Below are positions 19,304 to 28,276 of a stretch of 64,000 bases of DNA, piece by piece. The notes beneath the pieces are model-generated. The model did no database searches. It was given only the letters and a program-made list of their open reading frames with translations, and was not told the origin of the DNA. The stretch is from positions 36,583 to 100,582 of the forward strand of contig JAUQQP010000035.1 in the NCBI GenBank assembly GCA_030549855.1, written 5' to 3'. A program made the translations under genes and the position numbers. The stretch's first letter is position 1, and each line of letters begins with the position of its first letter. This DNA is from Cyanobacteriota bacterium SRBZ.bins.94.201705. GTDB taxonomy: Bacteria; Cyanobacteriota; Cyanobacteriia; Cyanobacteriales; Cyanobacteriaceae.

Positions 19304-20596
19304 TCACTCCCCTTCCACCAACAACTCTCTTTTTAGATACGGCTGTAGCACTTCAGGTACACGAACATTACCGTTGGGAAGTTGATAGATTTCTAGGATA
19401 GCAGCCATGGTGCGCCCTACAGCTAAACCCGAACCATTGAGGGTGTGGACAAAGGCAGTGCCCTTTTTGCCCTTTTCCCGGAAGCGGATATTAGCCCGTC
19501 TCGCCTGGAAATCAAGACAGTTGGAACAACTAGAGATTTCCCTATAGCCGTTAGCAGAGGGCAACCATACCTCTATATCATAACACTTGGCCGCACTGAA
19601 GCCCAAATCCCCCGTACACAATTCCACCACCCGGTAGGGTAATTGTAATAACTGGAGTATACGTTCGGCATCCTGTACCATTTTCTCATGTTCCAGGGGA
19701 CTGGTGTCGGGGTGGACGATTTTGACTAATTCCACCTTATGAAATTGATGGAGACGGATTAAGCCTTTGATGTCTCGCCCATAACTGCCAGCCTCCCTCC
19801 GGAAACAAGGGGTAAAGGCACAGTGGTATATGGGTAACATGTCTGCCTCTAGGATTTCCTCCCGATAAAAGTTGGTAACGGGGACTTCTGCAGTCGGGAT
19901 TAACCATAAATCATCCTTGTCACACTTGAAACTTTCATCGGCAAATTTTGGTAGTTGTCCTGTCCCCTGTAGTGTTGCAGAATTTACCAACAAGGGAGGG
20001 AGGATTTCCTTATAGCCCGCCTGGATTTGTTGGTCTAACATAAAGTTAATAAGGGCCCTTTCTAGGGCTGCCCCAGCCCCTATGAGGGCTACAAAACGAC
20101 TCTGGGCTATTTTTACCGCCCTTTGGCTGTCTATAATCCCCAATTTTTCCCCTATTTCGTCATGGGATAACAGATTTGGCCTGTCGGGTATGTATTCATC
20201 CCCCCAACGTCTTATCTCCACATTGTCTTTTTCGTCTTTACCCACCGGCACAGTATCACAGGGTAAATTGGGTAATTCCAGTAATAAAGCCTCTATTTGG
20301 GCTTTTAATTCCCTCTCCTGGGGCTCCAACTCTGCTAAAATGGCTTTTATCTCATTTCCCTCCTCTTTTAGTCTCAAAATCTCCTCACTTTGCGGATTAG
20401 CCCCAGCCCTTATTTTCTGCCCAATTATTTTCCCTATCTCATTGCTCCTTGCCTGCAATTCTATCCTTTTCTTTTCAATTTCCCTCTGCTTTTTATCCAG
20501 TTCCAATAGGGGTTCCAGGTGGTAATCTTGCCCTCTTTTTCGCAATTTTTCTAGAAATTCACCAGGATTTTCCCTAATTTTTTTCAGATCTAACAT
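19304..20596 (-). CDS. serS: seryl-tRNA synthetase
   Basis: 430 aa class II synthetase. N-terminal antiparallel coiled coil for tRNA-Ser (about 27-100, many Glu/Lys/Arg), then [15 protein letters not shown] (about 228-242), motif 2 [22 protein letters not shown] (about 262-283), and motif 3 [17 protein letters not shown] (about 387-403). First gene of a run of six closely packed leftward genes, which suggests that rdgB, the ROK kinase, selO and both crcB genes depend at least partly on its promoter. Confidence 0.97.
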   Translation of the reverse strand: MLDLKKIRENPGEFLEKLRKRGQDYHLEPLLELDKKQREIEKKRIELQARSNEIGKIIGQKIRAGANPQSEEILRLKEEGNEIKAILAELEPQERELKAQIEALLLELPNLPCDTVPVGKDEKDNVEIRRWGDEYIPDRPNLLSHDEIGEKLGIIDSQRAVKIAQSRFVALIGAGAALERALINFMLDQQIQAGYKEILPPLLVNSATLQGTGQLPKFADESFKCDKDDLWLIPTAEVPVTNFYREEILEADMLPIYHCAFTPCFRREAGSYGRDIKGLIRLHQFHKVELVKIVHPDTSPLEHEKMVQDAERILQLLQLPYRVVELCTGDLGFSAAKCYDIEVWLPSANGYREISSCSNCLDFQARRANIRFREKGKKGTAFVHTLNGSGLAVGRTMAAILEIYQLPNGNVRVPEVLQPYLKRELLVEGE

Positions 20597-20663
20597 AGTG
20601 TGTTTCTTCCATGGATGGGGTGAAATGGGTATTTTAGGTGGTAGGAGAAAATTATAGCATCAT

Positions 20664-21356
20664 CTATTGAGAATTAGCCCCATTTTTGGCAGAAGATTCC
20701 TCCTGTCTTTTCTTCCTGGCGGCTTCTAAAATGTCCGACATAACACTGAGCATTTGCTTCATTTTATCTAAGTTGCTGCGATACAAATCCAAATCCTTTT
20801 TCAGTTTTTCTACAGGCAAATTGAGTCTAGCGGCAAGGGGTTGGATGGTTTCTATAAACTTATCCTGATTCTTGGCTAACTCCTCGTCACTGGTAGTCAT
20901 GAGAGTATACAAGCCAATGGCAAAAAGACGACTATACTTGAAACGAGGATTGTCTAAAGCTTGACGCCAAGAAGCGGCAACCGAAGCCAAACCGTCAAGG
21001 GGAGTGGGATTTAATAGCCAGTCGATGACTTTGGAAGGGGGATTATTCTTGGCAAACTCTAGTAATGCCTTACTCAGTTGTTGGTATTCCTCGGGATTGC
21101 CTCCCACCGAAAGACATAAGGCGCGAAAAATAGAATCAAAATCTCTTTCGGGGGTATAACCCTCCATAAAACGGCGAAAACTCTCACAGACTCCTAGATA
21201 ATAAATGGGCTCGGGCCTAAAGTCAACATTCACCGACAACAAATGCATTTCCACAATTAATTCTTCCACCACACGACGATAGACAGAATTAATTGGGCGA
21301 CGGTGATGCTGGTAAAAACTCCTCTTGGTATCGGAAAGAGTGCGATTTTTGTCCAC
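20664..21356 (-). CDS. thf1: Thf1/Psb29 thylakoid formation protein
   Basis: 230 aa. RTLSDTKRSFYQHHRRPINS at the N-terminus, then VEELIVEMHLLSVNVDF, FMEGYTPERD and IFRALC are the signature of Psb29/Thf1, which works with the FtsH protease complex in photosystem II repair. The C-terminal coiled coil (about 175-220) is present. The start codon is GTG at 21354-21356; no in-frame ATG upstream fits and the family begins at this position. Own transcription unit between serS and an SLC13 gene. Confidence 0.93.
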   Translation of the reverse strand: MDKNRTLSDTKRSFYQHHRRPINSVYRRVVEELIVEMHLLSVNVDFRPEPIYYLGVCESFRRFMEGYTPERDFDSIFRALCLSVGGNPEEYQQLSKALLEFAKNNPPSKVIDWLLNPTPLDGLASVAASWRQALDNPRFKYSRLFAIGLYTLMTTSDEELAKNQDKFIETIQPLAARLNLPVEKLKKDLDLYRSNLDKMKQMLSVMSDILEAARKKRQEESSAKNGANSQ

Positions 21357-21440
21357 GAATTAATACTTCTTGACTATTGTTAACAATGGTTAATTATCTC
21401 ATATTCATCATCCCCAGTCACCCCTTATTCCCGTAGCCGC

Positions 21441-23243
21441 CTACAACCCGTATATTTTTATCACTAGCCATGGCACTATAAAAGTAAACAAGATAGTGAG
21501 AGGGAGACCAATACGAGTGTAGTCGAGGAATTTATAACCTCCCGGGGCATATACCATAGTATTAGTCTGATAGCCAATAGGTGTCATAAAACTGTTAGAA
21601 GAGGCAAAGGTGACTACATACATGAAAGAATAAGGATTAAGGGCAAAAATCTCCGCTATTTTTACGGCAATAGGTAACATTATTACCACAGTAGCCTGAT
21701 TGGAAAGGACTTCTGTCAAAATGGCAGTGACTAGATACAATACCACTAAAAGCCAATAACCGGAAAGATTGCTGGCAAGACGGGTAATATTATCTGCTAG
21801 CCATTGGTTTGTGCCAGAATTATCCATGGCAATACCAAGGGGGATTAAGCCGGCGAGGAGGAAGATTATATCCCATCTTACTGCCCCATAGACTTCCCCG
21901 GGTTTAAGACAACCGGTAATTACCATCAAAATCACACCGGCTAGACTAGTTACCAGAATAGGCAAAATATCAAAAGCAGAAAGAAGAATCACCCCGGCAA
22001 CAATAGCTAAGGCTATACCTGCCTTTTCCCTTCTTAGGTTTTCTATGTCTTTCTCCTCCAAAACCAACAACTCCCTCGTAGTCTGCAACCCTATAAAACT
22101 TTCCTTTGGCGCTTGCACTAAAAGTAAGTCACCAAATTTCAAAGGTACTCGGCCAAGTCTTTCCCTAATGATTTCCTCCCCCCTCCTAATAGCCAAGACG
22201 GTGGCATTATATCTTTGTCTAAATCTAATATCTTTCAGGGTGGTGCCTACAAGCCGGGAATTGGAAAGGATTAATACCTCGGCAATTTTTTCCTCCTGTT
22301 GGCTTTTTCCCTGCAAACTGTTAAACTTGAAATCTGCTAGTATTTCCACCCCCTTTTCGTCTTTAATTTTCAACAGACTATCACGACTGCCTCTTACCAG
22401 GAGAATATCCCCCACATTCAAGACTTTATCAGCCAGGGGAGGGGGAAAGTGGATATCATTGCGGATGATTTCCAACACGTCTAAATCGAATTTCCTCTGG
22501 ATGCCACTACTTCTGAGGGTTTGTCCCACCAAACTGGATTTAGGGGTTATAATTATCTCGCTGACATATTCCTTTAACTGGTAGTCTTCGGCAAGAGAAT
22601 CGCCACCAGGAGGTTTTCTGGCGGGTAACAACCTTGGCGCGGCTAAAGACAGATATACTAAGCCTATAAAGAAAACAGGAATACCCAGTTTAGTAAATTG
22701 AAACAGGGAGAATTCCTTATACCCCAACTTGGCGGCTATGCCACTGGCTAGGATGTTAGTAGAGGTGCCCACTAAGGTGGTTAACCCCCCGAGAATGGTA
22801 CAATAGGACAGGGGAATTAGCAGTTTGGAAACGGATACCTTTGTCTGTTTACTCCATTGTTCCACAATAGGTAAGAAAAGGGCCACTACCGGGTTATTAT
22901 TCACAAAAGCACTTATAGAGCCAACCGTCAAGCCCAAAACAAACACCTGTCGACTAAGACTTTTTCCCCCCCAACTTATGAGAAAATCCCTCACAGTATT
23001 AATTACACCAGTTTTGGTAACCCCGGCACTGAGAATCAACATTGCCATGATGGTAATAGTAGCGGGGTTGCCGAAACCAGATATACCTTCCTCCGGTTTT
23101 ACTAAACCTAGTATCATCAAGACGACAGTGACAGCCAATGCCGTCAAGTCTATTGGCAACCACTCGCCAACAAAGGCTATCAATGCTACAATTAACACCA
23201 CTAGTGTCAGGGCTATGGGGGATATTTCCGGAAACCAATTCAT
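21441..23243 (-). CDS. SLC13-family permease with two TrkA-C domains
   Basis: 600 aa inner-membrane transporter. About 12 helices in two halves: 1-205 with SAFVNNNPVVALFLPIVEQW (about 112-131) and TLVGTSTNILASG (about 157-169), and about 400-600 with TEVLSNQATVVIMLPIAVK and SNSFMTPIGYQTN. Between them are two TrkA-C (RCK-C) regulatory domains (about 215-300 and 310-385, each ending in GDLLLV-type strands). Relatives in Synechocystis and algae carry sulfate with sodium; substrate here is not shown by sequence. Confidence 0.9.
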   Translation of the reverse strand: MNWFPEISPIALTLVVLIVALIAFVGEWLPIDLTALAVTVVLMILGLVKPEEGISGFGNPATITIMAMLILSAGVTKTGVINTVRDFLISWGGKSLSRQVFVLGLTVGSISAFVNNNPVVALFLPIVEQWSKQTKVSVSKLLIPLSYCTILGGLTTLVGTSTNILASGIAAKLGYKEFSLFQFTKLGIPVFFIGLVYLSLAAPRLLPARKPPGGDSLAEDYQLKEYVSEIIITPKSSLVGQTLRSSGIQRKFDLDVLEIIRNDIHFPPPLADKVLNVGDILLVRGSRDSLLKIKDEKGVEILADFKFNSLQGKSQQEEKIAEVLILSNSRLVGTTLKDIRFRQRYNATVLAIRRGEEIIRERLGRVPLKFGDLLLVQAPKESFIGLQTTRELLVLEEKDIENLRREKAGIALAIVAGVILLSAFDILPILVTSLAGVILMVITGCLKPGEVYGAVRWDIIFLLAGLIPLGIAMDNSGTNQWLADNITRLASNLSGYWLLVVLYLVTAILTEVLSNQATVVIMLPIAVKIAEIFALNPYSFMYVVTFASSNSFMTPIGYQTNTMVYAPGGYKFLDYTRIGLPLTILFTFIVPWLVIKIYGL

Positions 23244-23334
23244 AGGCTAACCCAAATTTGGACTTACTTGACTTTTACTTGACTGGTTAGGGTTTTTGCA
23301 TTGTAGACTAGTAGGAGTTTATTTGGGGGATTAA

Positions 23335-24072
23335 ATGAATTCTTCTGCCTTTCTCTTGGTGTGTCATGGTAGCCGTAGTGGCAATTATAGTTTGCAAGTC
23401 AAGAATTTTTGTGCCAGTTTGCGGAAGGATTTATGCAGTTTGGGTTTTACCTTTCCCCTCTTTGCCACCTATCTGGAATTGGCACAATCCCCCCTATCTG
23501 AGAGGATTAAACAACTAGCAGTCAATTTAGCCACAAATGGGTATGACAAGCTCTATATTCTACCACTATTTTTGTTGTCAGGCTACCATGTAGTCAAGGA
23601 CATCCCCACAGAAGTAGCCTTGGCTGCCAAAGATTCCCCCCTTGTGTTGGAAATTATGCCTTCTTTGGGGCAAAACCCAGAGTTAGTCACCCTGTTACGG
23701 CAGTTATATGACACAGAGGGAGACTGTGAGAGGATTCTACTTGCCCATGGTACCAGTTTAGAAGGAGGCAATCAAGAGTTAGAAACCCTTGCCGGTAAGT
23801 TGGAAGCCAGACTTATTCTCTGGGGTGACAACTTTCCAGGTTTATCCTTTTCCCAGGAAGGTAAACCAATTGTAATCCTCCCCTATTTTCTATTCCCAGG
23901 TAGAATTATAGAGGACATTGTCCAGCAGGTAGGACAGTTAGCCGAAAAACACCCCGGAAAGGTTAAACTACTACCAGTGTTAGGAGAAACCCCCCAACTG
24001 GGGAGACTACTAGTAAGACAAATAATCCAGCAACTAGGTGTTACATCTCCACCCACACCTCGGGGTTTATGA
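23335..24072 (+). CDS. sirB: sirohydrochlorin ferrochelatase, CbiX/SirB family
   Basis: 245 aa. Inserts Fe2+ into sirohydrochlorin to make siroheme for nitrite and sulfite reductases; cobalt chelation is a possible alternative. Long form with two CbiX halves: LLVCHGSRSGNYSLQ (His10) and ILLAHGTSLEGGNQELE (about 140-156), plus YILPLFLLSGYHVVKDIP (about 80-97) and ILPYFLFPGRIIEDIV (about 182-197). The last 15 residues (TSPPTPRGL) are low in complexity. It converges on rsmE, separated by the 2.4-kb repeat region. Confidence 0.9.
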   Translation: MNSSAFLLVCHGSRSGNYSLQVKNFCASLRKDLCSLGFTFPLFATYLELAQSPLSERIKQLAVNLATNGYDKLYILPLFLLSGYHVVKDIPTEVALAAKDSPLVLEIMPSLGQNPELVTLLRQLYDTEGDCERILLAHGTSLEGGNQELETLAGKLEARLILWGDNFPGLSFSQEGKPIVILPYFLFPGRIIEDIVQQVGQLAEKHPGKVKLLPVLGETPQLGRLLVRQIIQQLGVTSPPTPRGL

Positions 24073-24097
24073 TTATCTACAACTATAAACCCCCCGG

Positions 24098-24120
24098 AAG
24101 GGATATGCCTTTCCCTTTTT
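24098..24120 (+). terminator. probable terminator of sirB
   Basis: AAGGGA (24098-24103) pairs with TCCCTT (24112-24117) around an 8-nt loop and is followed by T residues to 24120. Located 26 bp past the sirB stop. Confidence 0.45.
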
Positions 24121-24571
24121 CCCCACCTTCCCCCGCTTGCAATATTCTCCATATTTGTTGAAAATTTTTTTTACAATTTCCTTATACATCTCCGAGGAAA
24201 TCGCTTCTATTGCAATTCACTCTCATCAGCTTGTTGATAAATAGAATAATGATTATCATTCGTATATATTTGGCCAAGTCCTATCAGATGCCTCTCTGAA
24301 AGTATCCCGTGGCGGATAGAGGAAAATGGATTATCATTCGTATGCGTCTGCTTAACCCCTATTCCAGGATAAACCTCGACAAAGGGCGAGGGACTATTAT
24401 ACATGTTATCACTGGCCATCGCTGCTACTGCCCACCAGTAGATTGTCATCCGTCTGTAATTTTTCTCCCGAAACCCCTATCTGAGGCGATAATAAAATGA
24501 TTATCATTCGTATAAATTCGTCTAATCCCAAAGGCTTTTGCCACAAGACACCATGACTAGTATCCCAGTGG

Positions 24572-24623
24572 CGAATATAGGAAAATAACCATTACTACGA
24601 ATATAGGAAAATAACCATTACTA
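24572..24623 (+). repeat. 26-bp perfect tandem duplication
   Basis: A 26-bp unit starting CGAATATAGGAAAATAACC is present twice, at 24572-24597 and 24598-24623, without a mismatch. It contains the conserved shoulder of the array unit, so the duplication arose within the array. Confidence 0.85.
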
Positions 24624-25951
24624 CTAGGCATTCATTCACCCTTCCCCTTCTTCCCTCTAGCAGACGACTAGTCATTTCTCCCTAGCGGTAAGCCCTCTAT
24701 TTGAGAGAATGATTATCATTCGTTTATATTCGCCTCACAAATGGGGGGTTGAGTAGCCTTTTCCACTTATTCCCTCCTGTTTTTAGTGGCGAGATAATGA
24801 CTATCACCACTGTAAATTCATTTACCACCATTTCCAGATACCCTGGCGAGGGATTATTGTTGTCTCCACCAGCCACCCCAGAGTGTGACAATGGTTGTTA
24901 GCCACAGGGTTACCCCTTTCCCCGGGGTGTCATTTAGATTTTTATTCATCTACGGTTGGCGGCTTTCCCCTCACCAAACTCCTTCCAGAAAGGAATTGGG
25001 AGTTTTATACAGGCAAACCACCTCTGCTGGGGGATAACCATCGTAGTTAGCATACAATTACTCGTTGGTGGGTAGTCGTGAGATTAGAGATTGCCTTCCA
25101 ATATAGGGTAATGATTGTCACTGGTATACCCTCGACTAGTCTCCTTTTGACGAATACAGGAGAATGATTATCATTCGTCTAAAATTAGCTAATCCCCACT
25201 ACTGGATAACCTCCTGCAGGTAAGAGACTATTATTCGTATCCCCTTCCCCTCCCATGAGAGTAGACTGGCTATCTCCACAACCCATAGCTTCGGCTACTC
25301 CCGTTTATTTCCAGAAAACTGCCGACGGTGGCTGAAGGGTTTTTGTTAGTATCCAACTGGTTAGACAATTCTCCCTCCTCAGGGTAGCCACTTTTCCCTG
25401 CCGAAAACATACTAGTAGACTGTCATTAATCTCCGGCTGTCAGACTAGTCAATTTCTTTACCCCTGACGACTACTTCCCCACCAGCTATCCTACTTCCTC
25501 TCCTCCAACAGAGGAAGAATTACTAACATCCCATCAACCATCTGCCATCATTCCATGGGATACCTATTCCCACCTGTATTTCCCCCGCTTATTCCCCAGA
25601 AGGTTACTTGTTGGGGATGAAGTGGTGATTGTCAGCATTTTGAGGGGTAACTGTCTTCCTCTATTCACGGTGATGATTACCATTCGTCTACGATTATCTC
25701 GCCAGGAGGAATTGTAGTTTCCGAAAAAGTTAGTTGTTTTACCTCAGAGAAGTTGTCGTTGGTAGACAGACTAGAAGTTATTTGCCTCCCCTTGGCTAGT
25801 ATACAAACATGAAGACAAGACTAGTCCAAAAAAAGATAATAACCATTTTTATGTCACGGTCAACAGAAGGATGCCAATTACTCCTTCAAATAGAATAACT
25901 GCCAGTGGTATGCAATCGGAAAGGTGGCAACTGGGGTGACTAGTATGCCGG

Positions 25952-25985
25952 CAGTTAATCTTGTCTCCCAGTTAATCTTGTCTCG
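25952..25985 (+). repeat. 17-bp tandem duplication
   Basis: CAGTTAATCTTGTCTC plus one base occurs at 25952-25968 and 25969-25985, differing only at the last base. It lies in the same gene-free region as the Fur-like palindromes but is unrelated in sequence. Confidence 0.8.
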
Positions 25986-26497
25986 TGGTAGTCAACTGGT
26001 TGCCATAGCTGTAGGGATACAGAGAAATTGGGGTGATGGAGAAACCCAGAGACAAAAACTATCCTCTTCCCACTTCACCCCTTCCGGATAACTTCTGATG
26101 GCATACCCTTTGCCGGCAACTGGTTGAAGGATACCTTTGCATGGGTTACCTTTGTTACCGGTAGGCGAATGATTATTACTGGCATCACAACTTTGATTAC
26201 ACGCTATGTTGCTAAAATCTGTCGACTCCCCGGCGACAATATACGAATGGTTATCATTATTATGTATTTAGCGGCCCCACCACAAGAGGTGATTAGTAGT
26301 GGCATCCCTACCAGTCATTTTCTCCCCCCACACCCCGAGTGTATATAGTGACTCCATTGTACTGAAATGGGCACACATGTGGCATCCACCCCCACCATAA
26401 TCCATTTTTTAGCCCAGGGGGGTATAATAACTATCATTTAATCACATATAACTCCCCCGCCAATCCCCCACCCCCGTCGGGTGAAGACAGGGGATAC

Positions 26498-27274
26498 CTA
26501 ATTCCCACCACTGCCTTCCCATAGGGAGGAAATTATCGCCATTGCCGTAAGGGGTGCAGTAATTGCCCTTAAAATCCTTTTACCCAATGATACCACTTTA
26601 AAGCCCGATGCTATTGCTGTTTCTATTTCTTCTGTTGTCCAACCGCCTTCACATCCTGTAGCTACGACTATTTCTGAAGGAGGGTTGGGAGAGGAGAAGT
26701 CTCTTTGACAAGTGGAAAGCAGATGGGGAGAATCCCTCCTGGCACAAGCAATGTATTTTGGTATATTTCTTGTGCTAAACTCTACAAAAATCTCCTTTAT
26801 GGGTCTGGGTTTGGTTATACTGGGTACGATAAGTCTTTCTGACTGTTCTACTGCTTCTTTTGCTATTTTCCTCCATCTTTGTATTTTATTCTCTCCTGGG
26901 TTAAGGAGGGTGCGCTCAGCCTTTGCTGGTAAGAAACTGGTTGCGCCTAATTCTGTACAAAAACGAATAATATCATCAAAACCGTTACCCTTGGGCAAGG
27001 CTACCACAAGAGTAACACTGACGGGTAACTCCCTATTTTCTGATAAAGATTCTAGAATTTGAGCCCCATATTCTGTCAAACAAACACGCCAGGCTAAACC
27101 TTTACCATCTATTGCTACAAAGGACGTCCCATTTTCCAATCTTACCACCCTTCGCAGATAATGCTCCTGTTCTCTATTCAAGACTATAATGTCTTCCCGT
27201 ATTTGGTGGGAATCCACCACCAGCCGAATGTCACTAGTCTTTCTCTTTTCCTCACCGACTACAGGCAACTTCAT
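26498..27274 (-). CDS. rsmE: 16S rRNA m3U1498 methyltransferase RsmE
   Basis: 258 aa SPOUT-class enzyme that methylates U1498 of 16S rRNA using SAM. LNREQEHYLRRVVRLENG (about 33-50) belongs to the N-terminal PUA-like domain; ALPKGNGFDDIIRFCTELG (about 92-110), AVEQSERLIVPSI (about 140-152), ATGCEGGWTTEEIE (about 204-217; the usual form is GPEGG) and VSLGKRILRAITAPLTA (about 227-243) form the SAM knot. Start at ATG 27274. Convergent with sirB. Confidence 0.93.
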   Translation of the reverse strand: MKLPVVGEEKRKTSDIRLVVDSHQIREDIIVLNREQEHYLRRVVRLENGTSFVAIDGKGLAWRVCLTEYGAQILESLSENRELPVSVTLVVALPKGNGFDDIIRFCTELGATSFLPAKAERTLLNPGENKIQRWRKIAKEAVEQSERLIVPSITKPRPIKEIFVEFSTRNIPKYIACARRDSPHLLSTCQRDFSSPNPPSEIVVATGCEGGWTTEEIETAIASGFKVVSLGKRILRAITAPLTAMAIISSLWEGSGGN

Positions 27275-27312
27275 CTGTTAAATAACAGGCTAGGTAAAGT
27301 CTAACACAGTGG

Positions 27313-28002
27313 TTATACCTCCAGGCTTTTCCTCCTTTGTTGTTGATGTTTCATGCCCAGTCCCAATCCCAATGCTAACACACTTCCCATAATAGTCAAG
27401 GGCTCGGGTACCTCTTCATGGTATACTGTTTCACCGTAGAATGATATATGGGATAAACCGGCAGGACTTCCCCTCCTAGTGGGTGGTGTTTGCCAGATAC
27501 CACTGTTGGTAGCCACTGCTTGTCGGAAACAAGCCTCACTCAAGAGATTACCCCCATGACAGACGCCTCCCGGTTGTGTTGCGGTGGGGTTGACATAAAA
27601 AAACAGATTAAAGGCGTTTCCTGCCTTTGCCACCCAGTACCTAATTGTAGGGTCTTTTGGACCGGGATTGTAAGTCCAACTGCCAGTGGCGACACCAGTG
27701 GGGAAGCCATTGCTATTATTGGGGGAAAATGACCATTCTTGGCCCGTCACAGTGGGAAACATGCTAGTATTAATAGCTGGGGTAGTCTCTCCTACGTTAA
27801 ACTTGGCAATAATGGGAGATAGTCTTACACTGCTGTTTGGGGGAGACACATAACACTCTGCAAATCTCCCAAATACCCCTGAGCAGTCATTACCACTGTA
27901 ACTTACCGTAATTAAACTTAAGGCTGAGGCTGTCTCCATCCCTACTACTGTCATTCCCACCCCGGCTACGGCGGCGAGAGTAGCTTTGGCTAGGCTTTTC
28001 AT
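27313..28002 (-). CDS. exported PEP-CTERM sorting-domain protein
   Basis: 229 aa. N-terminal signal peptide (MKSLAKATLAAVAGVGMTVV, cleavage near ASA). The C-terminus has the full PEP-CTERM signal: VPEPLTIMGSVLALGLGLG, i.e. the PEP motif, a membrane helix and a basic end QQQRRK. Such proteins are sorted by an exosortase and are often tied to extracellular polysaccharide. The middle has four to six cysteines and no recognised domain. Start at ATG 28002 has a GAGGAGA Shine-Dalgarno; an ATG at 28017 overlaps that element. It lies next to two glycosyltransferases that could make a surface polymer. Confidence 0.85.
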   Translation of the reverse strand: MKSLAKATLAAVAGVGMTVVGMETASALSLITVSYSGNDCSGVFGRFAECYVSPPNSSVRLSPIIAKFNVGETTPAINTSMFPTVTGQEWSFSPNNSNGFPTGVATGSWTYNPGPKDPTIRYWVAKAGNAFNLFFYVNPTATQPGGVCHGGNLLSEACFRQAVATNSGIWQTPPTRRGSPAGLSHISFYGETVYHEEVPEPLTIMGSVLALGLGLGMKHQQQRRKSLEV

Positions 28003-28276
28003 TTTTCTTCTCCTCATCTATCCGGCCTAATACTTAAGTATAAGGCCTTAGCCTCCAAAATTCTCCCGGGAAGGCCAATCTTTACAGAATCTTATTCTTC
28101 CCACAAAAGCCCTTAACCCCGCCGACTCCCCGGGAGTTTTAATTTAAGTTAATTTACGGATAGATTTATAGAAACTTAAAGGTGGCTTAAGAAAATATAC
28201 TGATAACCCCTAGGAGGTAAAGGGATAGGATATAAGGGGTGGCCTTCATGGCAGGCAACAATAGTAGGGGTTTTAG

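Larger units (their letters stand above)
24244..26438. repeat. array of Fur-box-like palindromes in a gene-free region
   Basis: AATGATTATCATT occurs exactly at 24248, 24496, 24708 and 25163. Close variants lie at 24325 (one inserted G), 24442, 24796, 25110, 25672, 26168, 26246 (one change) and 26426. Several are followed by CGTnTA and lie in a longer degenerate unit: AGTATCCC(A)GTGGCG, ATA-AGGAAAAT, then the palindrome, then a stretch ending CTAA-CCC. The 13-mer equals the core of the bacterial Fur box (AATGATwATCATT). No protein gene is visible. The region separates the 3' ends of sirB and rsmE, so none of the sites is in an obvious promoter. Function not known. Confidence 0.7.

Noticed and set aside
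20082..20525. 147-codon frame antisense to serS
   Set aside because: Caused by the Glu/Lys-rich coiled coil of serS read backwards, giving Phe/Ser/Leu-rich nonsense.
22045..22584. 179-codon frame antisense to the SLC13 transporter
   Set aside because: Shadow of a well-supported gene; composition Ser/Leu/Arg without motif.
24244..26438. CRISPR array
   Set aside because: The repeated core is only about 13 bp, spacing is irregular (about 50 to 500 bp), copies are degenerate and no cas gene is present.
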